Of a stretch of 64,000 nucleotides of DNA, positions 1 to 10,700 are shown piece after piece; the stretch's first letter is position 1; each line of letters starts with the position of its first letter. The position numbers and the translations under genes were made by a program. This DNA comes from Alopecurus myosuroides (lineage: Eukaryota; Streptophyta; Magnoliopsida; Poales; Poaceae), in the NCBI GenBank assembly GCA_028641055.1, contig CM054062.1, forward strand, positions 231,450,696 through 231,514,695, given 5' to 3'. The notes under the pieces were generated by a model that was given only the letters and a program-made list of their open reading frames with translations, was not told the DNA's origin and searched no databases.

Positions 1-680
1 AGGCTGGATCAACCTCTGCAGCACATCGGCAACCAGCAGGAAGAGATACGGGGAGAGGGGGTCTCCCTGCCGTAGACCCCTTTTGCAGCCGAGCCACGGG
101 CCTGGGATGCCGTTTAGGAGGATCGTCGATCGAGACGAGGACAAGATCGCATCCATCCAAGCACACCATTGGGCGGGGAAGCCACGGACAGTCAGAATAT
201 CTCTCAAGCTTTTCCAGTTGATAGAGTCAAACGCTTTGGCGAAATCAAGCTTCAGGGTGATGGTTGGAGCTTTTCGGCGGAAACAGGTCTGAACAATCTC
301 AGTAGCAAACACGAAATTCTCTGAAATGCTTCGCCCAGACAGAAAGCCAGACTGATTCTCGTCTATCAGGGAGCCAATTTCAGCTTGCAACCTCGAGGTG
401 AGAACTTTGCACACTGTCTTGATCGATCCATTCTGAAGTGAGACAGGGCGGAAGGAACCTGGAGCCAGAACCCCCTCCCCCTTGGGGAGAAGAACCACGT
501 GAGCCCGGTTGATGCAGCCGAGGTCGGCGCGTCCAGCGTGCAGCTCGTCGAAGAGCAGCTGTACGTCAGGCTCGATGACAGGCCACGCTGCACGGTTGAA
601 GCTGGGTCCAAGGCCATCCGGGCCGGGGGCGCTGTTACGGTCCATCCCCCAAATCGCGAGCTTTATCTCCTTCGCTTAGA
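1..680 (-). mobile_element. LINE reverse transcriptase fragment (truncated at both ends)
   Basis: Read on the minus strand, this stretch encodes the core of a plant L1-type reverse transcriptase. Landmarks visible in order from high to low coordinate are an APGPDG-like segment, a SFRPVSLQN-like segment, QSGFLSGRSISENF, the AFDSINW block and RQGDPLSPYLF. The window edge cuts it before the catalytic YADD region, and nothing recognisable of the endonuclease precedes it at the high-coordinate end, so it is a fragment. It resembles the LINE at 23.6 kb in the same blocks but is clearly a different, diverged copy in the opposite orientation. It is treated as a relic, not a gene. Confidence 0.85.
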
Positions 681-834
681 TGTACTTTCTCCGTGTTGAA
701 TTAATCGTTGTGGATTTGCCAAAATATGGATCTATTATTGTATTTAGATGGAGGAAGTACCATACCCGCACAAATTTTTTTTCCAGACAGGTGTGAATAT
801 TTTCACAAGGTTGTGAAGAGAATTCAATATAACC

Positions 835-1243
835 TGAAGAAGCTAAAGTTGCAGCAAGCTTGGTAATTGAGAAATGCAGCGATCCGGAAGAAGCCGAGGC
901 TAGTGCTATCCTTGAAGGACTGACGATCTGATGCCATCAACACTTGAATCTGGCTGTGCTGCGGCCGTGGAGGCGTCCAATAGAGTTGAAACAAACAAGT
1001 CGAGATGTTGGAGCATCTACAGGTACATCTCCAACCTAAAAAAAATGCTATTCGGGGATGCTTGGTAACTAAATCTAGTAGAACGAGCAACGAGGCAGCT
1101 CACTCGCTAGCTAAACTAGCTGCTGTGTCTCATGTGAGTAACACCTGGATGGAACCTGTGCCTCCTGCTATCTTAGCTTTGTATGAACAAAACATTGTAA
1201 TGGATGTTTCTGATTAATGCAATAGTTTTACACCTAAAAAAAA
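835..1243 (+). mobile_element. 5'-truncated LINE tail with poly(A) and 16-bp target-site duplication
   Basis: An insertion of about 410 bp is bounded by a perfect 16-bp direct repeat (agaattcaatataacc) at 819-834 and 1244-1259. It ends in a run of A at 1236-1244. The open stretch at 1005-1217 carries a SNEAAHSLAKLA segment followed by W and PP, which resembles the C-terminal end of the RNase H-like (RVT_3) domain of plant LINEs and ends in a stop just before the tail. Poly(A) tail, long TSD and 5' truncation together are the signature of target-primed reverse transcription. It lies about 500 bp ahead of the BIG start codon, so it sits in or near that gene's promoter. Confidence 0.85.
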
Positions 1244-1259
1244 AGAATTCAATATAACC

Positions 1260-1747
1260 GGTGGGCTGGACTGGCTCTGTTTAGCTTGGACGCAGATATA
1301 GCCCATCACAGTGTTAATTTTTTTTGGAAAGCCCACCACAGTGTTATAGACCAAGCTTTGGGTTCCTAGCAAATCTGCCCCATGGTTATCCAATGATGCG
1401 AAAGCGGCCCACCTAAAAGTCAACTTGAGGCGGCCCAACAAGGACTGTACCCCTGCAACTTAAGTCATCGTTCAGCTCAGTCCCATCACTTGGTCTCCAC
1501 TAATAACCCACTGGCACGTCGGCCCCACCAGTCATGTACAGCTAATCGATCCGGCGCTTCCCCAGGCAAATCTACGCACGCGAACGCGAGTAGGCGACCA
1601 TCTCTCCCTCTTCGCCCCACTCGCCGATCTGAACCACCTCAAACCCCCAACCAAAGCAGCACCGCGTCACTCCCCTCCCCCGCCCCGCGCAGATCCAGAT
1701 CCACCCGGCGCGGCACAGCCGCGGCCACCGAGATCCTTCCACCAATA
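1260..1747 (+). promoter_or_regulatory. Upstream region and 5' leader of the BIG-like gene
   Basis: This stretch joins the LINE tail to the BIG start codon. From about 1480 it becomes C-rich and pyrimidine-rich (repeated ctcccc and ccgc tracts), as is common in grass 5' leaders. No convincing TATA box could be placed. The reading frame of BIG is open upstream of 1748 but holds no ATG, so the ATG at 1748 is the first usable start; its context (ataATGG) has G at +4. Confidence 0.4.
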
Positions 1748-4700
1748 ATGGCCTCCGCGGCCGCGGCGCCGCCGCTGTCCTCGCCGGAGTCCGACCCGCG
1801 CCTCGTCGAGGCCTTCGTGCCATTCCTCGAGAAGCTCGTGAAGAACGCCTCGTGGCGCAACAAGGCGCACTCCAAGCTCTCCCACACCGCCAAGTCCATC
1901 CTCGATCGCCTCCAAAAGCCCCCGCCCCCCGCGCCCGCCGCCCCTTCCACCCCCACCTCGCCCTCCACGCCCACATCCTCCTCCTGGCAGCCGGGCCCGC
2001 TCCGCAGCCTCTCGCTCGAGGACTCGGAGTTGCTCCTCTCACCCATCTCCTCCGCGCTTGGCTCCGGCAGCCCCAAGCTCGCCGAGGCCGCGCTCGAGCT
2101 GCTCCACAGGCTGATCGCGCACTCCTACATCCACGGCGAGGCCGACCCGTCAGCCGACCCCTCCGCGCAGCTCGTCGCCTCCCTCCTCGAGGCAGCTTGC
2201 AATGCGCTCCACCTCGACGACGAGCACATTGAGCTTCTCCTCCTCAAGACTCTCCTCTCGGCGGTCACGTCCACCTCCGTGCGCCTCCATGGCGACTGCC
2301 TGCTCCGTGCAGTGCGCGCCTGCTACGATATGTACTTGGGGAGCCGCAGCACCGTGAATCAGGCCACTGCCAAGGCGTCGCTCGTGCAGATGTTGGTGAT
2401 CGTTTTCCGCCGGATGGAGGCAGACTCATCCACCATCCCCGTGCAGCCCATTGTAGTGGCTGAAGTCATTGAGTTGCCTGAAGCTGCTTCAGGTGGACCA
2501 CCTACCGCCGATGCAAACTTCGTACAGGGATTCATCTCCAAGATCATTGGGGACTTTGATGGTGCACTCACACCGCTAGCGCGGACAGCTTCATCCGCAG
2601 CGGCAGGCACTGCTGTGCCCCATGATGGTGCTTTTGAGACCACAGCAGCAGCTGAGGAAGGGGCGAATCCTGCAGATTTGCTTGATTCGACGGATAAGGA
2701 CATGCTTGATGCCAAGTACTGGGAGATCAGCATGTACAAGACGGCTCTTGAGGGGCGCAAGGATGAGCTTGGCGTGGAGGGGGCAGTGGTAGCCACATTG
2801 GATGATGATGCTGATATCAGGATCGGGAATAAGCTGCGGAGGGATGCTTTCTTGGTTTTCCGGGCATTATGTAAGCTCTCTATGAAGACACCGCCAAAGG
2901 ATGCGCCAGCTGATCCGATAGTGATGCGGGGGAAGATCCTTGCTCTTGAACTTCTCAAGATCTTGCTTGAAAATGCTGGGGCTGTCTTCCGTACTAGCGA
3001 GAGGTACAAATATCCCTTGCCAGAAACTCTGTCTCCTGTTTTGCCCCCAGATCTTCTGAATTTCCTTATAAAATAGCATCGAGCAAAAATTTGAATACCA
3101 GTTTATTCTGTGAAACATGCTGTAGTTACAGCTTAAAGGAAGATAGACTTCTTTAACCAACTATTCTTGAAGAGATTAGATATTATGTTTGCTAAGGGCA
3201 GTACATTTAGATTAACCTGTAGTGATGTTGCTCCACGGATAACATATCTAATATAAACCAGTATCCAAATTGCAATTTATAGAAGTTAAAAGCATGAAGT
3301 TTATGCTTGTTGCTATGATATTAAAATAAAAAATTACCGTACTTGACCAATCTCACATAAAAATGTTCAGTGATGTTGGTTATGATAATGGCATTTCCTG
3401 GCAACAATGTCATCCTTGGCCTGATACAGATGTTAGGTAGCACTAGGAAGGTGTAGCATAGTGTTTTTAGTAAATTTACTGAAAATATAAAATTGTCCCA
3501 GACATTGAGAAGTGTGAAGTGATTGCTTCATAGGGTGGTGTCACTTTATCTTTGAATTGTTGAAAACATTGGGAGACTGTATTGTTGTAAAGACAAACAA
3601 TGGACGCGTGACGTGATAGGGTTCAAAGTTTTGAAAAGCTCAGTTGGCCAGTCCTCATCCGAGAAGGGCCTATTTATGCGTAGCAACCTATCTAGTCTTT
3701 GTCACCATGCGTTTAACACAGTGGGTTAACCTGAAGTCTTATACGTTTGAATCTCCAGCACTATATGCATTCTGTGATTAATCCAACCACTACTACACTT
3801 GAGGGCCATCATTGGGTACGTGTTTTGCGCTCCACTCCCTTCTGAAAGAGCTGACACCTCACTTAGCATAGCACACTGCAGAGATGGAAACTCCCAACTA
3901 GTGGGTAAAGTTCTGGCCTTGTGTTCTCCATGGGACAACAAGGCTGCACCCCCATGTAATGAGGGTTATGCTTTGACCATTTGTAACAACCTAGAGATCC
4001 AAAGTTAGACAAATCCCGGAAACCACACTGGACAGGCCTGTAGCAGCTGCCAGCTGGCTTTGCTACTGCGACACACTTTAACATATCTCTATTTATGTGG
4101 GAATAATTTCACATGCTTTGGCATCATGGGATACATTAATTGGACGAGGGTGTTAATGTTATAGGGAAGTTCATGAAGTATTTACACCCATGAATAAATG
4201 ATGCAATCTTATTCATCTTAGCACCCTGACCAATAACAGCTGCATGGATCACTGTATTCCACATGTTGTGAGCTATAGGCATAGAGTGTTCTCACAACCT
4301 TCATTGAATTATCTTGCTTCTCACTATCACGTCATTTGTTCATAGTCCAATAGTTGAACTAGAAGTGCATTGTATATCACGTTAAGGTTTTGTGGCGAAC
4401 ATAATTTCATGTGATTGAATTGGAAGTGATCTCTGGTTACTTTGACTTTGAACCTTCCAGGCATTACGGTGGTTTCTTTTTCACAGTTCTCAAACTTTCA
4501 GTCTTAATTTTGGTGTCCACTTCTGCATGCCCTTGTCCTGTATTCCTTTGTTTTGTGCTCCTTTCCCACCATTGTTCTTAGCGTCTTATCAGGGCACTCC
4601 CTACGGTTCTTTTAGATGTGACGGCCTAGACAACAGTTTGGATACCAAGGTGAGGTTAATTAGGGGGTGTTTAATACTCTGCCCTTATTAAATAAGAACC

Positions 4701-7700
4701 CCAGAGTAGTGTTTCGTTGGAGCTCTTCTCTCTAATTAGTTGTTGCATGGCTTGAATCCCGTTACCTGCAGTTTCTTAACATTTAGCTGTGAAGGCCAGC
4801 ATGACACAGTAAATCACACTCCAGATGCATGTTGTTGGCACCTGATTTTACTTAATTTTTTATTTTTGCTGTCTGGACTTTTCACCTGCATCTGTTTGGT
4901 GCTTGCATTACCTTGTCTTCTGCTTGTTTCATGTTCTTGTTTTCTTGATGATCCATTGTTCTTCTCACTAGCGGATGTGGTACTAATTTAGCTTGTCAAA
5001 TAGTGCTAAAAAGTCCGTATATACACTCACATGAGCGAGTTCAATGGTACATTTTTTAGAACAGAAATGAACTGCTAATGCCATAATTGCACGCATGACG
5101 TTAGACCAAAACCAGGGGAAAAACAGGCCAAATACTTACTTGCATCCCTCTGGTAACTCTCTATGTAACGTTGGCATGGGAGCAATTAGCAGCAACACTA
5201 AACCTCTGATTAAGGGGCGAGCGACTAATCGACGAATCGCTCCCTGGAGGTCGACTAGAAGCCTCGTCTCGACTAGTTGGGCTAGTTGATCGACTAGTTC
5301 GACTAGTCTCGACTAATAACGACTAGTCACAACTTTGGGTCGGTCGACCAGGAAAAAAGGTCCCACATGTCAAAAAAATTCCCAATATTGCTTTGACCCG
5401 GCCCCAAACCTAGATCAAGCGGCGGTTTCCCGTGAAACCCAGAACCAAACCTGCATCCCGCCTGGAGCTCCTCTCCCTTGTCTGGCGGCGCCACCGTGGC
5501 CTGCTCTCTCCCTTGGCTGCCGCCGCCGTGGGCTGCTCTCTCCCTTGTCTGCCGCCGCAAGGCCTGCTCACTCCCTTGGCCGCCGCCGCCGCCGTGGTCT
5601 ACTCTCTCCCTTGCCGCCGTCGCTGTGGGCTTGTCTCTCCGTTGGCTGCCGCCGCCACCACTGCAAGTCAAGCCTCCGTCAGCTACTGCTGTGCTCCTCC
5701 TGCATCAGCTGCTGCTGGTCTTCTCCTGCCGTTTCTGCTGCTGGTCTTCTCCTCCGGCATTTTATTTGCACACCTGATTGCTTGTATTATACTACTAATA
5801 GCTATGTAATTTAGTATTTCATACTACATAATACTGTTTACTCATGTCGACTAGTCTACAAGAATCTCGACTAATCACGACTAGTCTACCAATCGCTCCT
5901 CCAGAACGACCGGTCGACTTGTCGACTCGTAATTCTTGCACTAAACTAGTATCAACAGTTGAAATTACTTGATGGAGAAGTATCAAAAGCTCTATTATGT
6001 TGTTATTGGTTCATGCAATCAGTAAAAAATGTTGGAAATGGGTATCAATGTGCATGATTAAGCTCGGGAAAACAACATCTATGGACACACTACTCTGGAT
6101 CCTCTTCTGGGTCTAACCAGGTTGCACCAGACCATACAGGTCACTTGCTAGGCAGCAAATCCTACACTCGTTTGCCTGCAACAGCCTCATCGACTCCTTG
6201 ACAAAGTTACTGTGCTAGTAACAGTATCTAGATAGTTCCATAGGAAACTGATGGGTTATAATTACCTATATTGAAAATTGTTGGTTTAATGTGTCTCCTT
6301 TTCTTCAAAGTAATGCTAATTTGGTAAAAAAATGAAGTTGTATTTGTTGAATTACTATAAGCGATAAAGATAGGTGCAGGTTTTGGGTTAAAGACTTTCG
6401 TTCTAAGTTACATTGCCCATGAAAGTCATGGTGATTGTTTCTGTTATGATCGTTGGTATTTCTGATTAAACTGGAGTTCAGAAACCTATAAGCCAGCCAG
6501 TTGATAGTGATGGTCCGTTTGCCTTAAGGCAGTGGCGGATCTATGTGTTAGCTGTGGGGTCGGCTGACCCCACAGCTTTTCAGCAAAATAGACTAAAAAT
6601 ACTGTATAGTCACTGTTCATTATGAAGAAAAAATTCAGAAAAATAAGCATGACCCCATAGGTTTATGATGCTGGCTTCGCCGCTGCCTTAAGGTCGTACT
6701 GACCGTTTAATTCGGTACAATCTGTTCAGACTGTGATGGGATTGCTCAACAGTTGGCACCCACTTAAAACATGTTTTTCAAAAACATCACGATTAGAAGT
6801 TTGTGGATGCGATTAGCAGCACCCTCAATTCAATAAAGTAATTAGTCTTGTTAAATATGTAGTATACATTTTTAATCTGTAGCAACACAGGATTTTCCAA
6901 CATACCAAAGGTACATTAGTCTTGTTAAATATGTAGTATGAATATTGGGCATGCAGATTATCAGGCCTAATATGCCAAGGTATATTACTATTTAGTTTTC
7001 CAGGTAGAGCAGCAGTTCTCGAAATACGAAATACAGTTTTCGTATCAACTGCTACATTCTTCTTGATGTTTATTATATTGATATTTACTTCTTTTTGACC
7101 TAACTAATTTATTTAACTTGGTCAGGTTTCTAGGTGCTATCAAGCAGTATTTGTGCCTCTCACTTTTGAAGAATTGTGCCTCATCACATATGATTGTTTT
7201 TCAGTTATCTTGTTCAATCTTTATTAGCCTGGTTTCAAGATTTAGACCAGGATTGAAGGCAGAGATTGGAGTGTTTTTTCCCATGATCATTCTGAGAGTT
7301 TTGGAAAATATTGCACAACCAAATTTTCAAGCAAAGATGATAGTTCTTCGTTTTCTGGAGAAGCTCTGTGCTGATTCTCAAATCTTGGTTGACATTTTCA
7401 TTAATTACGACTGTGACGTCCACTCATCGAACATATTTGAGAGGTACTGCATCACTCTCTGTTCATTGCTATAGCTGAGTATTAGTGAGGTTTTATTCTT
7501 GTAAATGCCATCAAGAAACCCTTTATCACTCGCTGTTCATTTTCTTGGACAACAGGATGGTCAATGGCCTGCTGAAAACAGCTCAAGGCCCCCCTGCCGG
7601 TATCCCTACCACATTGGTACCACCTCAGGATACCACAATGAAGAGTGAAGCGATGAAATGCTTAGTTTCTATCCTGAGATCCATGGGAGATTGGATGAAC

Positions 7701-10700
7701 AAGCAGCTACGCATTCCAGATCCCGACTCTCCTAAAGTTGAATCAGAGCAAAATGATAATGATGGTGGAAACGAGTTTCCCCAGACGGAGAACAATGGAG
7801 ATGCTTCAAGTGAAGTGTCTGATTCACATTCAGAATTATCGAATGGGGTTTCAGAGGCTGCATCTCTGGAGCAGCGTCGAGCTTACAAAATGGAACTTCA
7901 GGTGGATCTCGTTCCACACTAAGTTACTTCTATGCATTTTTCGATGAGAATGTGGCAATGCGGTGGCAGCTGTTCTTTCTCGATTTACTCATCACAGTTC
8001 CACTATATGTAGGTTGGTTTATTTTCCTTTTCTTATGTGGTCAATTGATTTATGAATGACAGGAGGGCATCTCTCTGTTTAACCGGAAGCCTAGAAAGGG
8101 AATTGAATTCCTAATAAATGCCAACAAGGTTGGGGAATCAGCTGAGGAAATAGCTGCTTTCCTAAAAAGTGCTTCTGGCTTGAACAAGACTATGATTGGT
8201 GATTATTTAGGGGAAAGGGAAGATTTATCCCTCAAAGTCATGCATGCATATGTGGATTCTTTTAATTTTCAAAATATGGATTTTGATGAAGCAATTAGAG
8301 CCTTTCTTCAAGGTTTTAGGTTGCCTGGAGAAGCTCAAAAGATTGATCGGGTTATGGAAAAATTTGCTGAACGTTACTGCAAATGCAACCCAAATTCCTT
8401 TTCCAGTGCAGATACAGCTTATGTTCTTGCTTATTCAGTCATAATGCTTAACACTGATGCACATAACCCAATGGTCAAAAATAAGGTATATTTCAAGTTA
8501 TGTTTGAGCCTACACTTTACCCATTTTATGATGCTATTGTAATGTAATAATTGATGCAGATGTCACCAGAAGATTTCATAAGAAACAATCGTGGTATTGA
8601 TGATGGGAAAGACCTGCCAGAAGAATTTATGAGATCCTTGTATGGAAGGATTTGGAAAAAAGAAATTAAGATGAAAGAAGACGATTTTGTTCCTCAACAG
8701 CAACAATCAACAAACTCTAACAAAATTCTTGGGTTGGATAACATTCTTAACATTGTCATACGCAAACGAGGTTCAGCTATGGAGACAAGTGATGATCTCA
8801 TTAAGCATATGCAGGAGCAATTCAAAGAAAAGGCTCGTAAATCTGAGTAAGTTATGCTGGATATCTAGATGAATAAGTACAATCTAAGCTGTACTGTTTA
8901 CCTTATCATTTTTAATTTTTGTTTGCCGGTTTGTGTATGCAATTGTATTATTTTTTTTGTGTTTCATTGCAAATAATCTTTTTTTTGTTTTTTGATTGAA
9001 TGATTCAGGTCAGTATTTTATCCAGCTACAGATGTAGTAATTTTAAAGTTCATGGTTGAGGTTTGCTGGGCTCCTATGCTTGCTGCCTTCAGTGTCCCAC
9101 TTGACCAGAGTGATGATGAGATTGTCATATCCCAGTGCCTCGAGGGATTCCGCTGTGCAATACATGTTACCGCAGCTATGTCGATGAAGACTCAAAGGGA
9201 TGCTTTCATTACTTCCCTTGCCAAGTTTACATCACTTCACTCTGCTGCAGATATCAAGCAGAAAAATATTGAAGCCATTAAGGTTTGTTCTACATATCTG
9301 GTGTTTATATTGATTTCTGCAGTTCTCAGCTGGTATACTACTGCAGAGAAGTAGCCTCTGTTATTAGTGATGATTGTCTAAAAGGAGAATAAAATCAATA
9401 ACGGAAACAATCGCACTCAGAAGTTTGTTCATGTTGGTTGACTTAAAGGGTAGCTGTAGCTGATTCATGCTAAATGTTCGGAAATTATACATCAATAATA
9501 GCTGGATGTGATGTTCAGAGGAGAGCTTCTCAGTATCTCTATTAGAGCTGCTATATTTACTTCTTGCACGTACTGAGCATTTCGTATCCTTGCAATTGCC
9601 AACGTCATTCGGGTTGGCTGAGAAAATGTTAAAAACTTACTGCTCAGAGAACTCACCTTTAACCTTGTTTAGTCTGCCATTTGAATGTTTCTGTTGCACA
9701 CTATTATTACAAACATATGCCATTGTGCTAATTGCAGTTTGCCATATCATAGGGCATGATGAAAAAAAATCTCTTTCCCATTCTCACATTCTCTTGTTGC
9801 GGTGGTGGATTGCCCCCTAGGCAATTCTGTTGATTGCAGATGAAGATGGAAATTACTTGCAAGAAGCATGGGAGCATATATTGACCTGTGTTTCTCGTTT
9901 CGAGAATCTACATCTTGTAGGAGAAGGTGCTCCTCCAGATGCCACTTTCTTTGCACTACAACAGCCGGACCTTGATAAATCGAAACAGGCTAAATCCTCG
10001 ATTATTCCTAGTTTGAAAAAGAAGGCTCCGGGTGCTGGTGCTGCTTCTAAAAGAGGTACTTATGACAGTGCTGGTGTGGGCGGAAAAGCTTCTGGTGTTG
10101 ATCAAATGAATAATGCGGTGACAAGCCTCTTGGAGCAAGTTGGGATGGCTGAAATGAACCGTGTATTCACAAGAAGTCAAAATCTCAATAGTGAGGGCAT
10201 CATTGATTTTGTAAAAGCCCTCTGTAAAGTTTCAATGGAGGAATTGCGATCCGCATCTGATCCACGAGTTTTTAGTCTGACTAAAATTGTCGAGATCACG
10301 TAAGGAATCCAAGACTTCATATCAACAACGTATCCACGTTGCAATATGTTTGAGTACACTCTGATTACACTATATAGTCACCGAAGTATGATCGTTTCTT
10401 TTTCTCCTGTAGGCATTACAATATGAACCGCATCAGACTTGTCTGGTCAAGCATATGGCACGTCTTGTCTGAATTTTTCGTTACCATTGGCTGCTCTGAA
10501 AATCTGTCAATTGCAATATTTGCTATGGACTCATTGCGACAGCTGGCAATGAAGTTCCTGGAGCGAGAAGAACTGGCGAACTACAATTTCCAAAATGAAT
10601 TTATGAAGCCTTTTGTTGTTGTAATGAGGAAGAGTAGGGCTGTTGAGATAAGAGAACTGATCATCAGGTGTGTGTCTCAAATGGTGTTGGCCCGTGTTAG

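Larger units (their letters stand above)
3004..7125 (+). other. Intron 1 of the BIG-like gene (4.1 kb) with inserted repeats
   Basis: The intron runs from a GT after the split Arg codon of exon 1 to a CAG before exon 2. The other nine introns are 74 to 538 bp, so this one is much enlarged. It holds a gactagt-rich GC-rich block (5215-5935) and a hAT-type MITE (6530-6685). The remainder (3004-5214, 5936-6529 and 6694-7125) is AT-rich with no coding signal or repeat end I could recognise. The open stretches inside are short and unlike known proteins. Confidence 0.85.

Noticed and set aside
1490..1747. N-terminal extension of the BIG frame by 86 codons
   Set aside because: The frame is open but has no ATG before 1748, and the protein from 1748 on starts like other BIG proteins.
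1572..2232. Several Arg/Ala/Gly-rich open frames on both strands across BIG exon 1
   Set aside because: They follow from the high GC content of the exon; the sense frame at 1748 explains the sequence.
5327..5814. Overlapping open frames on both strands in BIG intron 1
   Set aside because: They run through the minisatellite array and give only low-complexity peptides.
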